Assembly: GCF_000213805.1 (NCBI RefSeq)
Contig: NC_015556.1
Location: 4,045,001 to 4,109,000, forward strand
Direction of reading: 5' to 3'
Length of the DNA stretch: 64,000 bases
Source: Pseudomonas fulva 12-X
Lineage (GTDB): Bacteria; Pseudomonadota; Gammaproteobacteria; Pseudomonadales; Pseudomonadaceae
In this document: positions 15,914 to 25,465 of the stretch, piece after piece
Layout of the letters: every line of letters starts with the position of its first letter
How positions within the stretch are numbered: position 1 is the stretch's first letter
Notes under the pieces: generated by a model
Told to the model about the DNA's origin: nothing
The model's input: the letters and a program-made list of their open reading frames with translations, nothing else
The model's database searches: none
Translations under genes and position numbers: made by a program

Positions 15914-17698
15914 ATGACCGACCTTAAACGCCCGCTGCGCAGCCAGCAGTGGTTCGATGATCCCGACCACGCCGACATGACTGCCATCTATGTCGAGCGC
16001 TACATGAACTACGGGCTGACCCGCGCCGAGCTGCAGTCGGGCCGGCCGATCATCGGCATCGCCCAGACCGGCAGCGACCTGACGCCCTGCAACCGCCATC
16101 ACCTGGAGCTGGCCCAGCGGGTCAAGGCCGGTATCCGCGATGCCGGCGGCATTCCCATGGAATTTCCGGTGCACCCGATCGCCGAGCAGAGCCGCCGCCC
16201 CACTGCCGCCCTGGATCGCAACCTGGCCTACCTGGGCCTGGTGGAAATCCTCCACGGCTATCCGCTCGACGGCGTGGTGCTGACCACCGGCTGCGACAAG
16301 ACCACGCCGGCCTGCCTGATGGCCGCGGCCACCACCGACCTGCCGGCCATCGTGCTGTCCGGTGGGCCGATGCTCGACGGCCACCACAAGGGCGAGCTGA
16401 TCGGCTCGGGCACCGTGCTCTGGCACGCGCGCAAATTGATGGCCGCGGGCGAGATCGACTACGAAGGCTTCATGGAAATGACCACCGCCGCCTCGCCGTC
16501 GGTGGGCCACTGCAACACCATGGGCACGGCCCTGTCGATGAACGCCCTGGCCGAAGCGCTGGGCATGTCGCTGACCGGCTGCGCGAGCATTCCCGCGCCC
16601 TACCGCGAACGCGGGCAGATGGCCTACGCCACCGGCAAGCGCATCTGCGAACTGGTGATGCAGGACGTACGCCCCTCGCAGATCATGACCCGCGAAGCCT
16701 TCGAGAACGCCATCGCCGTGGCCTCGGCCCTCGGCGCCTCGAGCAACTGCCCGCCGCACCTGATCGCCATCGCCCGACATATGGGCATCGAGCTGAGCCT
16801 CGAAGACTGGCAACGCATCGGCGAGAGCGTGCCGCTGCTGGTCAACTGCATGCCGGCCGGCAAGTACCTCGGCGAAGGCTTCCACCACGCCGGCGGCGTG
16901 CCGGCTGTGATGCACGAGCTGCAAAAGGCCGGGCGCCTGCACGAGGGCTGCATGACCGTCAGCGGCCGCAGCATCGGCGAGATCGTTGCCGACAAGGTGA
17001 CCGGCAACCGCGAGGTGATCCTGCCCTACGACGAGCCGCTCAAGCACAGCGCCGGTTTCATCGTGCTCAGCGGCAACTTCTTCGACAGCGCGATCATGAA
17101 GATGTCGGTGGTTGGCGAAGCCTTCCGCAAGACCTATCTCTCCGAGCCTGGCAAGGAAAATTGCTTCGAAGCGCGGGCCATCGTCTTCGAGGGCCCCGAG
17201 GACTACCACGCACGGATCAACGATCCGGCGCTGGATATCGACGAGCGCTGCATTCTGGTAGTGCGCGGCGCCGGGCCGGTGGGTTACCCGGGCAGTGCCG
17301 AGGTGGTCAACATGGACCCGCCGGCGGCGCTGATCAAACAGGGCGTCACTTCCCTGCCCTGCCTGGGCGATGGTCGGCAGAGCGGCACCTCGGCCAGCCC
17401 GTCGATTCTCAACATGTCGCCAGAGGCAGCGGTGGGCGGTGGTCTGGCGCTGCTGCAGACCAACGACGTGCTGCGCGTCGACCTCAACGCCCGCTCGGTG
17501 AACCTGCTGATCGACGACGAGGAAATGCAGCGCCGTCGCGCCGCCTGGAAGCCCAGCTACCCGGCCTCGCAAACGCCCTGGCAGGAGCTGTACCGCCAAC
17601 TGGTCGGCCAGCTCTCCACCGGCGGCTGCCTGGAGCCGGCCACCCTGCACATGCGCATCATCGCGCGCAGCGGCGGTATGCCGCGGCATTCGCACTGA
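15914..17698 (+). CDS. xylD: Aldonate dehydratase of the IlvD/Edd family (XylD-like pentonate dehydratase)
   Basis: The 594-residue protein matches Caulobacter xylonate dehydratase throughout. Blocks include GIAQTGSDLTPCNRHHLELA, TTGCDKTTPACLMAA, SVGHCNTMGTALSMNALAEA, TGCASIPAPYRERGQMAY, ERCILVVRGAGPVGYPGSAE and GDGRQSGTSASPSILN. Cysteines in the CNRHH, GCDKT and GHCNTMGTA motifs are the expected iron-sulfur cluster ligands of the family. It removes water from a sugar acid (D-xylonate, L-arabinonate or a close relative) to give the 2-keto-3-deoxy acid. It lies 53 bases after the XylX-like gene, in the same operon. The substrate range of this subgroup is broad, so the symbol refers to family resemblance. 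Confidence 0.88.
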   Translation: MTDLKRPLRSQQWFDDPDHADMTAIYVERYMNYGLTRAELQSGRPIIGIAQTGSDLTPCNRHHLELAQRVKAGIRDAGGIPMEFPVHPIAEQSRRPTAALDRNLAYLGLVEILHGYPLDGVVLTTGCDKTTPACLMAAATTDLPAIVLSGGPMLDGHHKGELIGSGTVLWHARKLMAAGEIDYEGFMEMTTAASPSVGHCNTMGTALSMNALAEALGMSLTGCASIPAPYRERGQMAYATGKRICELVMQDVRPSQIMTREAFENAIAVASALGASSNCPPHLIAIARHMGIELSLEDWQRIGESVPLLVNCMPAGKYLGEGFHHAGGVPAVMHELQKAGRLHEGCMTVSGRSIGEIVADKVTGNREVILPYDEPLKHSAGFIVLSGNFFDSAIMKMSVVGEAFRKTYLSEPGKENCFEARAIVFEGPEDYHARINDPALDIDERCILVVRGAGPVGYPGSAEVVNMDPPAALIKQGVTSLPCLGDGRQSGTSASPSILNMSPEAAVGGGLALLQTNDVLRVDLNARSVNLLIDDEEMQRRRAAWKPSYPASQTPWQELYRQLVGQLSTGGCLEPATLHMRIIARSGGMPRHSH

Positions 17699-17716
17699 GG
17701 GCTTTCGGCGGGCATG

Positions 17717-17752
17717 AAAAAGGGGCGCACCTTCGCAGGTGCGCCCCTTTTT
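17717..17752. terminator. Bidirectional rho-independent terminator
   Basis: A 16-bp perfect stem (AAAAAGGGGCGCACCT with its complement, TCGC loop) with A/T flanks lies between the convergent dehydratase operon and amino-acid permease gene. Confidence 0.9.
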
Positions 17753-17770
17753 TCGATCACCGCTTTGCGG

Positions 17771-19180
17771 TCAGCGAGCGAGCTTCTTCGCGCGCATATG
17801 CACCAGCATACCCAGCGCCACCACCACGGCAGCCGCCGCGCCGGTGGAGATGACCAGCACCTGATATTCCTCGACGAACGCCATGGTCACCAGAGAACCG
17901 ATGATGAACAGGATCACCAGGTAGGTCAGCCAGGGGAACAGCCACATTTTCAGGCGGATGTCCTTGCCCTCGGCTTCCAGCTTGCGGCGCATGCGCAGCT
18001 GCGAGAAGGCGATCACCAGGTACACCAAGAGGGCGATCATGCCGGTGGTGTTCATCAGGGTGTCGAGCACGTCTTTCGGGCGCAGGGTTTCGCTGAAGTT
18101 GATCAGCGCCACGAAGATGGCCACCGAGCAGGAGGCGATGATCGCGAACACCGGCACGCCGGTTCCGGTACGGGTGATCTTCAGGAAGCGCGGCGCGTCG
18201 CCACGGGTGGACAGCGAGAACAGCATGCGCGAGGCGGTGTAGTGCGCCGAGATCATGCAGCTGCTCACCGAGGTCAGCACCACGAAGTTCATCACTAGCT
18301 CGGCGTAGGGAATGCCCAGCAGTTCCAGGGTGCGGCGGTAGGAGCCGTAGCCGGACTGCGCCATCATCGGGTCATTCCACGGCACCAGGCAGACGATCAG
18401 GAAGATCGAGCCGATATAGAACAGGCACACGCGCCAGACCACCGAGTTGGTCGCCTTGACGATCTGGTTGGCCGGATCCTTCGCCTCCGAGGCGGCGATG
18501 GTGACAATCTCGGCGCCCAGGAAAGCGAACATCACGCCCAGAATGGCTACGACAACGGACTCGATACCGTTGGGCATGAAGCCCTGGGCGGTCAGGTTGC
18601 TGAAGCCGCGCGCCTCGCCCATCGGCCACAGGCTGAGCACGGCCAGGCTGCATACGGCCAGGAAGCAGATGATCGCCACCACCTTGATCAGCGCGAACCA
18701 GAACTCGAACTCGCCGTAATTCTTGACGTTGAAGAAGTTGATGCTGATCAGCACCAGGGTAGCGGCCAGCACGAAGACGTTGACGCTGACCTCCGGGAAC
18801 CAGCCATTGAGGATGGTGCCCGCCACGTAGGCTTCCCAGGCCATGAGGATGACCCAGAACCACCAGTACAACCAGCCGATGGTAAAACCGGCCCAGCGGC
18901 CGATGGCGCGCTCGGCATAGGTGGAGAACGACCCGGTGTCCGGCGACGAGGTGGCCATTTCGCCGAGCATGCGCATGATCAGCACGACCAGAATGCCGCC
19001 CGCCAGGTAGGCCAGTACTGCAGCCGGCCCGGCGCTGTGGATCACGCTGCCGGAGCCGACGAACAACGCCCCGCCGATCACGCCGGCAATGGACATCATG
19101 GTGAGGTGCCGGGGCTTCAATGACGCACTGAGCTTGCTCTCAGGCTCCTGCTTTGCCTGTTCGGCGGATACCGCATCCAT
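17771..19180 (-). CDS. Amino-acid permease, APC superfamily (GabP/AAT type)
   Basis: The protein of about 469 residues has some 12 membrane helices. Family motifs include LKPRHLTMMSIAGVIGGALF at the start of helix 1, GPAAVLAYLAGG, MLGEMA, and GAEIVTIAASEAKDPANQI. This places it with AAT-type permeases close to GabP (GABA), CycA and proline permeases, which import amino acids by proton symport. The ATG at 19180 is preceded by AGGTAG; the longer frame to 19345 would add an unlikely non-membrane extension. It is monocistronic and shares the terminator at 17717 with the convergent dehydratase operon. Substrate is not determined. The altered first motif GGALFVGSGS, in place of GTGLFLGSG, is shared with GabP-like proteins. 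Confidence 0.88.
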   Translation of the reverse strand: MDAVSAEQAKQEPESKLSASLKPRHLTMMSIAGVIGGALFVGSGSVIHSAGPAAVLAYLAGGILVVLIMRMLGEMATSSPDTGSFSTYAERAIGRWAGFTIGWLYWWFWVILMAWEAYVAGTILNGWFPEVSVNVFVLAATLVLISINFFNVKNYGEFEFWFALIKVVAIICFLAVCSLAVLSLWPMGEARGFSNLTAQGFMPNGIESVVVAILGVMFAFLGAEIVTIAASEAKDPANQIVKATNSVVWRVCLFYIGSIFLIVCLVPWNDPMMAQSGYGSYRRTLELLGIPYAELVMNFVVLTSVSSCMISAHYTASRMLFSLSTRGDAPRFLKITRTGTGVPVFAIIASCSVAIFVALINFSETLRPKDVLDTLMNTTGMIALLVYLVIAFSQLRMRRKLEAEGKDIRLKMWLFPWLTYLVILFIIGSLVTMAFVEEYQVLVISTGAAAAVVVALGMLVHMRAKKLAR

Positions 19181-19750
19181 AGAAGGACTACCTCTTATTG
19201 ATTTTGCTGGAAACAGTTGAAGCCAGGCCGCTGCGCATACCGCCAGGCGGCGCGCCAGCAGGCTTCGCTGCGTGATCGCATTCCATGTGAGCGTTTCCGG
19301 ATCCGGCGAACCGGTCTCGGGCAACAGTTCCTTGCCGAAATCCATCCGGTTGAAGCAGAGAAAGCTCCGTCAAAAACCCTGACTGCCGAGCCATTTAACG
19401 CCGCAGTGCTGCCTGCAAAAACGCCGACGCACCGATTTGAATGTTCGTTTTACTCCACAACTCGCTCGAAACCAGGCCCTTTTCAGCTCGGCTTTCGCCG
19501 CTGAAACCAGCGCCACCAGCAGGTGGAAATCCCAGTAGAGACAGCCACTAACGGCGTTAAATCCACCGCCACACAGGCGAATGAAACCCGTTCGTTAAAT
19601 TCAACGGGGCCGGATGGTAACGGAAAATTTACATTTGGGAATACTCTGCTCGTGCGACGAACAGATGGGTGGCATGGCGAACAGGCGTCTGCCGGTGCCT
19701 GATCCGGGCCGTTTCTTAAGGAGACCGGAGCGCGTAGTCGTAGGAGGGGT

Positions 19751-19860
19751 CTGCCTTTGTGGGGAGCGCGCCATGAGCGCGAATCGCGGGCATGAACTAG
19801 CTCCGTAGGATGGGTGCAACCCATCGAAACTTGATGGGTTTCACCCATCCTACGAGGCTG
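19751..19860. repeat. 110-bp direct repeat, copy 1, containing a long palindrome
   Basis: It begins CTGCCTTTGTGGGGAGCGCG and ends in GAGGCTG. The second half (from 19805) is an inverted repeat, GTAGGATGGGT...ACCCATCCTAC, with an inner pair around GAAACTT. It is nearly identical to 19976-20085. The palindrome core recurs in part at 53794-53817. Confidence 0.85.
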
Positions 19861-19975
19861 CCGATGCCAAAGAACGGCTGAGTTGTAGGGGCGAATGACG
19901 TTTCATCCGCTTTTCCCCAACCACCGCTCCTATCACCGCAATGGTGGACAAAAAGAGCGTTATCCAGCCTACGAC

Positions 19976-20085
19976 CTGCCTTTGTGGGAGCGCGCCATGC
20001 GCGCGAATCGCGGGGCATGAACTAACTCTGTAGGATGGGTGCAACCCATCGAAACTTGATGGGTTTCACCCATCCTACGAGGCTG
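19976..20085. repeat. 110-bp direct repeat, copy 2
   Basis: The last 56 bases (20030-20085) are identical to copy 1; the first half differs by two single-base indels and a few substitutions. Extragenic palindromes of this kind are common between Pseudomonas genes. Confidence 0.85.
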
Positions 20086-20144
20086 AAAGGCCTGCGGAGA
20101 CGATTCGCATTTAGTATCGCAAGCGTCAGACAGCCAGAAATCAC

Positions 20145-22094
20145 CTACTTAGATCTGCCCCCTGCGGCGCTAGCACCTGCACGCTTGGCCGATGCAGCCT
20201 TCTTGCGCGAGGCGCCTTTTCGCTTGCCCTTCCAAGCCGGCCTGCCACCCGGCGGCGGGCCGCTGATGGTCAGTTGCAGGCCACGGCAGCGCTCGATCTG
20301 CCTGGCCATCCAAGCAGATTGCTTGGCAACGAATTCGTCCAGGGGCATCTCGCCGCTCTGCACCATATCCAGCGCCTGCTCCCAGATCGCCGTGGTGCCG
20401 GGGTCGGCGATAGCGCGGGGCACCGCATCGATCAGGCCGAAGGCTGCCGAGGTGGCGGCCAGGGTCTTGCCCTGCTTGGTCAGGTAACCGCGGTCGAGCA
20501 GGCCCTGGATGATGCCGGCGCGGGTGGCTTCGGTGCCGATGCCAGTGGTGTCCTTGAGCTTCTGCTTCAGAAGCGGGTCCTCGACCAGCCGCGCGACGTT
20601 CTTCATGGCCTGGATTAGGTCGCCCTCGGTGAACGGCTTGGGCGGCTGAGTGAATTGATCCTTGAGCGTCACTTCACGCACCGCGCACGTCTGGCCTTCA
20701 TGCAGTGCGGGCAAGGCCTGGGGCGCAGGCGCCTCACGGCCCTTGCTCGGAGCCAGGGCTTCGGGCAGCGCGCGTTTCCAGCCCGGCTCGACGATCTGTT
20801 TGCCGACCGCACGCAGGTCATGGCCGGCGCAGTCGAAGTCGGCCTGGGTGCGATCGTATTCGTGGTTGGGCAGAAACTGCGCCAGATAGCGGGCACGGAT
20901 CAGTTCATAAACCGCACGCGGCCGGCCGCTCAGTCGAGTCAGCCCTCCAGCCGCCAGGGTCGGGATGATGCCGTGGTGGGCGCTGACCTTGGCATCGTTC
21001 CAGGCCCGCGAGCGGCGCTGCGTCTGGGTATGCGCCAGCACTTCACGCAATGTCGGATCGGCCTGCCCCAGCGCGGCTAAAATGGCCGGTGCCTCGGCGT
21101 GCTGGCTGAGCGGCAGGTAACCGCAATCGCTGCGCGGATAGGTGATCAGCTTGTCTGTCTCGTAGAGTTTCTGGGCGATGTCCAGGGTTTCCTGGGCGCC
21201 CAGGCCGAGCTTCTTCGAGCACACCTGCTGCAGCGTACCGAGGTCGAACAGCAACGGCGGCGCCTCACGCATGCGCTCGGTCTTCAACTTCTCCAGCACG
21301 GCATGCTCGGCGCCCTGCATGGCCTCGGCGGCGCGCTGCGCCACTTCCTGCTTCAGGCAGCGGCCCTGCTCGTCGCAATCGTCCTGGGGCGCGCGCCACA
21401 CGGCGGTAAACGGAATGCCATTGCCGTCGAGCGTCACGTCGATGGCCCAGAACGGCACCGGCACGAAGTCGGCGATGCTGCGGTCGCGGTCGACCACCAG
21501 GCGCAGGGTCGGCGTCTGCACGCGGCCGACCGGCAGCACGCCCTGATAACCGGACTTGCGCCCCAGCAGGGTGAACAGGCGGCTCATGTTCATGCCGATC
21601 AGCCAGTCGGCCCGCGAGCGACCGAGCGCCGACTGATAGAGGTTGTAGGTGCTGGCGCCCGGTTTGAGCGCCGCCAGGGCCTTGCGGATCGAGGCGTCGT
21701 CCAGCGCCGACAGCCACAAACGCTGGATCGGCCCGCGGTAGCGGCAATGCTCGAGCAACTCGCGAGCGATCATCTCGCCCTCGCGATCCGCGTCGGTGGC
21801 GATCACCAGCTCGCTGGCCTCGCCAAGCAGGCGCTTGATGGCCTTGAACTGAGCGGCGGTATTGGCTTTGACGCGCATTTTCCACTGCTGCGGGACGATG
21901 GGCAGGTCGTCCAGCACCCAGCGCTTGTAGCGCGCGTCGTAGGCATCCGGTGGCGCGGTTTCGAGCAAATGGCCGATGCACCAGGTGACCGTCACGCCGT
22001 TGCCCAGCCAGCAGCCGTCGCCACGCCGCGTGGCACCAAGCACGCTGGCGATGTCTTTGGCTTGGGAGGGCTTTTCGCAGAGAAACAGACGCAT
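20145..22094 (-). CDS. topB: DNA topoisomerase III
   Basis: The 649-residue type IA topoisomerase has the N-terminal TOPRIM domain (LCEKPSQAKDIASVLG; acidic motif ATDADREGEMIARE), the conserved GRVQTPTL segment and the catalytic tyrosine Y319 in KLITYPRSDC. The C-terminal tail is rich in Lys, Arg and Ala, a usual DNA-binding tail. It makes a transient single-strand break and decatenates replication intermediates. The ATG at 22094 starts with MRLFLCEKPSQAKD, matching the family start. It is divergent from xseB. It is a core gene, not the shorter or divergent homologue seen on integrative elements. Confidence 0.95.
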   Translation of the reverse strand: MRLFLCEKPSQAKDIASVLGATRRGDGCWLGNGVTVTWCIGHLLETAPPDAYDARYKRWVLDDLPIVPQQWKMRVKANTAAQFKAIKRLLGEASELVIATDADREGEMIARELLEHCRYRGPIQRLWLSALDDASIRKALAALKPGASTYNLYQSALGRSRADWLIGMNMSRLFTLLGRKSGYQGVLPVGRVQTPTLRLVVDRDRSIADFVPVPFWAIDVTLDGNGIPFTAVWRAPQDDCDEQGRCLKQEVAQRAAEAMQGAEHAVLEKLKTERMREAPPLLFDLGTLQQVCSKKLGLGAQETLDIAQKLYETDKLITYPRSDCGYLPLSQHAEAPAILAALGQADPTLREVLAHTQTQRRSRAWNDAKVSAHHGIIPTLAAGGLTRLSGRPRAVYELIRARYLAQFLPNHEYDRTQADFDCAGHDLRAVGKQIVEPGWKRALPEALAPSKGREAPAPQALPALHEGQTCAVREVTLKDQFTQPPKPFTEGDLIQAMKNVARLVEDPLLKQKLKDTTGIGTEATRAGIIQGLLDRGYLTKQGKTLAATSAAFGLIDAVPRAIADPGTTAIWEQALDMVQSGEMPLDEFVAKQSAWMARQIERCRGLQLTISGPPPGGRPAWKGKRKGASRKKAASAKRAGASAAGGRSK

Positions 22095-22233
22095 CGGCTA
22101 GGGCCAGCAGGAAATGAATAACGGCAAGAATACTGTATATCCATCCAAATCGCCCAGCCGCGCTGATTTGCTCGCGAAAGAGCCCTCTGCTAGTGTCGCG
22201 GCGACCGCGAACCCCGCCTGAGACCTGCTGACC

Positions 22234-22476
22234 ATGGCCCGCAAGAAAGCCGCGCTCGACTTCGAGCAATCCCTCACCGAACTGCAAACCATTGTCGAGC
22301 GCCTGGAAAACGGCGAGCTGTCGCTGGAAGAGTCGCTGAGCGCCTTCGAGCAAGGCATCGGCCTGACCCGCGAATGCCAGGCGGCCCTGACCCAGGCCGA
22401 GCAGAAGGTGCAGATCCTCCTGGAGCGCGACGGTGCCCTGGAAGCGGCGCCGTTCGAAACGGACGAGCCGCTATGA
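22234..22476 (+). CDS. xseB: Exodeoxyribonuclease VII small subunit
   Basis: The 80-residue protein has the XseB pattern: [20 protein letters not shown], then [20 protein letters not shown], a two-helix coiled-coil. It combines with XseA in exonuclease VII, which degrades single-stranded DNA. The stop overlaps the ispA start (ATGA), so the two are translated as a coupled pair; xseB-ispA-dxs is the standard gammaproteobacterial order. Confidence 0.95.
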   Translation: MARKKAALDFEQSLTELQTIVERLENGELSLEESLSAFEQGIGLTRECQAALTQAEQKVQILLERDGALEAAPFETDEPL

Positions 22477-23360
22477 TCGCCGCCTACCAGGCACGCTGCC
22501 AGAAGCAGGTCGACGCCGCCCTCGAACCGCTGTTCACCGCGCCACGTGCCGAACTCGAACGCCTTTATGCCGCCATGCGCTACAGCGTGTTCAACGGTGG
22601 CAAGCGCGTGCGCCCGTTGCTCGCCTATGCCGCCTGCGAAGCCCTAGGCGGTGCACCGGCTCAGGCCGACGGCGCTGCCTGCGCAGTGGAGCTGATCCAC
22701 GCCTATTCCCTGGTGCACGACGACCTGCCGGCCATGGACGACGACGACCTGCGCCGCGGCCAGCCGACCACCCATATCGCCTTCGACGAAGCCACCGCCA
22801 TCCTTGCCGGCGACGGTTTGCAGAGCCTGGCTTTCGACGTGCTCGCCAACACCCGCCACAACCCGCACAGCGCCGAGATTCGCCTGAGTATGTTCCAGGC
22901 CCTGGCCCAGGCCGCAGGCCCGGCCGGCATGGTCGGCGGCCAGGCCATCGACCTCGGCTCGGTGGGCCAGCAGTTGCAGCAACCGGCGCTGGAAGTCATG
23001 CACCGCCACAAGACCGGCGCGCTGATCGAAGCCGCCGTGCGCCTCGGCGCCCTGGCCAGCGGCCGCGCCGACGAGCAGGCGCTGACCGCGCTGAGCACCT
23101 ACGCCCGCGCCGTCGGCCTGGCCTTCCAGGTGCAGGACGACATCCTCGACGTGGAAAGCGATACGGCGACGCTGGGCAAGACCCAGGGCAAGGACCAGGC
23201 GAACGACAAGCCCACCTACCCGGCGCTGCTCGGCATGGCCGCGGCCAAGGCCTACGCCTTGGAGCTGCGCGACCAGGCACTGCAGGCCCTGCAGCCCTTC
23301 GACGACGCCGCCGAGCCGCTGCGCGAGCTGGCGCGTTATATCGTCGAACGGCGTAACTGA
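22473..23360 (+). CDS. ispA: Farnesyl diphosphate synthase (polyprenyl synthetase)
   Basis: The 295-residue protein has both aspartate-rich motifs of trans-prenyltransferases: [10 protein letters not shown] (first, about residue 85) and DDILD (second, about residue 225). GGKRVRPLL is near the N-terminus. It condenses isopentenyl and dimethylallyl diphosphate to farnesyl diphosphate in the cytoplasm, supplying quinone and undecaprenyl carrier synthesis. It starts inside the xseB stop codon and is followed by dxs after 119 bases, which groups early and middle isoprenoid steps together. Confidence 0.95.
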   Translation: MIAAYQARCQKQVDAALEPLFTAPRAELERLYAAMRYSVFNGGKRVRPLLAYAACEALGGAPAQADGAACAVELIHAYSLVHDDLPAMDDDDLRRGQPTTHIAFDEATAILAGDGLQSLAFDVLANTRHNPHSAEIRLSMFQALAQAAGPAGMVGGQAIDLGSVGQQLQQPALEVMHRHKTGALIEAAVRLGALASGRADEQALTALSTYARAVGLAFQVQDDILDVESDTATLGKTQGKDQANDKPTYPALLGMAAAKAYALELRDQALQALQPFDDAAEPLRELARYIVERRN

Positions 23361-23479
23361 AACGCTGTCTATCTGACATCGCTGCTGCGGCAACCGCGCC
23401 CAAGTCCTCCCTTGGGCACAGGTGATCGCATCAGGTAGACTGCCCCACTTATTTTCGAATTCTTATAACGACTCGCCTG

Positions 23480-25366
23480 ATGCCGACGACTTTCCACGAG
23501 ATTCCCCGCGAACGCCCGCTGACGCCGCTGCTGGACCGCGCCAACACGCCGGATGAGTTGCGCCGCCTCGGCGAGGCCGAGCTGGAAACCCTGGCGGATG
23601 AACTGCGCCAGTACCTGCTCTACACGGTCGGCCAGACCGGCGGGCATTTCGGTGCCGGCCTCGGGGTGATCGAGCTGACCGTCGCCCTTCACTACGTCTT
23701 CGATACGCCCGAAGACCGCCTGGTATGGGACGTCGGCCATCAGGCCTACCCGCACAAGATTCTTACCGGCCGCCGCGAGCGCATGGGCAGCCTGCGCCAG
23801 AAGGACGGCATCGCCGCCTTTCCGCGTCGCTCGGAAAGCGAGTACGACACCTTTGGCGTCGGCCATTCCAGCACCTCGATCAGCGCCGCATTGGGCATGG
23901 CCATCGCCGCCCAGCGCCAGGGCAGCAAACGCAAATCGGTGGCGGTGATCGGTGACGGCGCACTGACCGCGGGTATGGCCTTCGAAGCCCTCAACCACGC
24001 GGCGGACGTGAAGGCCAACATGCTCGTGGTGCTCAACGACAACGACATGTCGATTTCCAAGAACGTTGGCGGCCTGTCCAACTACCTGGCCAAGATTCTC
24101 TCCAGCCGCACCTATGCCAACGTGCGCGAAGGCAGCAAGAAGGTGCTGTCCAAGCTGCCGGGCGCCTGGGAAATCGCCCGCAAGACCGAAGAGCACGCCA
24201 AGGGCATGCTGGTCTCCGGCACCATGTTCGAAGAGCTGGGCTGGAACTACATCGGCCCCATCGACGGCCACGACCTGCCGACCCTGCTGGCCACCCTGCG
24301 CAACATGCGCGACCTGGAGGGTTTGCAGTTCCTCCACGTGGTCACCAAGAAGGGCAAGGGTTTCGCGCCCGCCGAAGTCGACCCGATCGTCTACCACGCC
24401 ATCACCAAGCTGGAGCCGATCAACGCGCCGGCCAAGGTGAAGGCGCCGTCCGGCCCGAAATACTCCAGCGTGTTCGGCCAGTGGCTGTGCGAAATGGCCG
24501 CCCATGACGAACGCCTGATGGCCATCACCCCAGCCATGAAGGAAGGCTCGGACCTGGTCGCCTTCAGCGAACACCACCCGGATCGCTACTTCGACGTCGC
24601 CATCGCCGAACAGCACGCGGTGACGCTCGCCGCCGGCATGGCCTGCGAAGGGGCCAAGCCGGTGGTGGCGATCTACTCGACCTTCCTGCAGCGCGCCTAC
24701 GACCAGCTGATCCACGACGTCGCGGTGCAGAACCTCGACGTGCTGTTCGCCATCGACCGCGCCGGCCTGGTCGGCGAAGACGGCCCGACCCACGCGGGCA
24801 GCTTCGACCTCTCCTACCTGCGTTGCATCCCCGGCATGCTGATCATGACGCCGAGCGATGAAAACGAGCTGCACCACATGCTCACCACCGGTTACCAGTT
24901 CACTGGCCCGGCGGCGGTGCGCTACCCCCGCGGCAGTGGCCCCAACGCGCCGATCGACCGCGAACTCTCGCCGCTGCCGATTGGCAAGGGCGTGGTGCGT
25001 CGCCAGGGCAAGGGCGTAGCTCTCTTGGTGTTCGGCGTGCAATTGGCCGAAGCTCTGCGCGTTGGCGGAACCCTGGACGCCACCGTGGTCGACATGCGCT
25101 TCGTCAAACCCCTCGACGAAGCGCTGGTCAGCGAACTGGCCGCCAGCCACGACCTGCTGGTGACCATCGAGGAAAACAGCGTGATGGGTGGCGCCGGCAG
25201 CGCCGTCAGCGAATTCCTCGCCAGTCAGGGTACGCTCAAACCGATGCTGCACCTGGGCCTGCCCGACTACTACGTCGAGCATGCACGGCCCGATCAGATG
25301 CTCGCCGAATGCGGCCTGGACGAAGCCGGTATCGAGAAGGCCATCCGCGCCCGCCTGAAAGGCTGA
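23480..25366 (+). CDS. dxs: 1-deoxy-D-xylulose-5-phosphate synthase
   Basis: The 628-residue thiamin-diphosphate enzyme has the DXS fingerprints: [35 protein letters not shown], the cofactor motif [17 protein letters not shown] with [10 protein letters not shown], the catalytic-glutamate region [16 protein letters not shown], and [12 protein letters not shown]. It condenses pyruvate and glyceraldehyde-3-phosphate, the first step of the methylerythritol phosphate pathway. Length is normal for the family. It is downstream of ispA, probably in the same transcript or with a promoter in the 119-bp gap. Confidence 0.97.
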   Translation: MPTTFHEIPRERPLTPLLDRANTPDELRRLGEAELETLADELRQYLLYTVGQTGGHFGAGLGVIELTVALHYVFDTPEDRLVWDVGHQAYPHKILTGRRERMGSLRQKDGIAAFPRRSESEYDTFGVGHSSTSISAALGMAIAAQRQGSKRKSVAVIGDGALTAGMAFEALNHAADVKANMLVVLNDNDMSISKNVGGLSNYLAKILSSRTYANVREGSKKVLSKLPGAWEIARKTEEHAKGMLVSGTMFEELGWNYIGPIDGHDLPTLLATLRNMRDLEGLQFLHVVTKKGKGFAPAEVDPIVYHAITKLEPINAPAKVKAPSGPKYSSVFGQWLCEMAAHDERLMAITPAMKEGSDLVAFSEHHPDRYFDVAIAEQHAVTLAAGMACEGAKPVVAIYSTFLQRAYDQLIHDVAVQNLDVLFAIDRAGLVGEDGPTHAGSFDLSYLRCIPGMLIMTPSDENELHHMLTTGYQFTGPAAVRYPRGSGPNAPIDRELSPLPIGKGVVRRQGKGVALLVFGVQLAEALRVGGTLDATVVDMRFVKPLDEALVSELAASHDLLVTIEENSVMGGAGSAVSEFLASQGTLKPMLHLGLPDYYVEHARPDQMLAECGLDEAGIEKAIRARLKG

Positions 25367-25465
25367 CGACACGCAAGCTCCGAACCGACGAACGGCTCAC
25401 ATTTTGCATCAATTTCTCGCCGAAATTGGGCATATGTAGACCATCGTTCGATGGCCGGAGTCTGT

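Larger units (their letters stand above)
19181..20144. other. 964-bp intergenic region, no credible gene
   Basis: Both flanking genes point left, so the region holds the promoter of the amino-acid permease and the 3' side of topB. Short open frames here have no family motifs, and several consist of the repeated sequence itself. The right half holds two 110-bp direct repeats. The left part (19200-19500) shows nothing recognisable. Confidence 0.7.

Noticed and set aside
15857..17695. 612-codon minus-strand open frame opposite the aldonate dehydratase gene
   Set aside because: The codon bias of the true XylD-like gene keeps the antisense frame open; composition is His/Ala/Gly-rich without any domain.
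19483..19848. 121-codon minus-strand ORF in the repeat-rich gap
   Set aside because: Part of it is a translated palindromic repeat (the same MGETHQ-like start recurs near 53800); no gene-like features.
23369..25372. 667-codon minus-strand open frame opposite dxs
   Set aside because: Antisense shadow of a highly conserved gene; no ribosome-binding site or recognisable fold.
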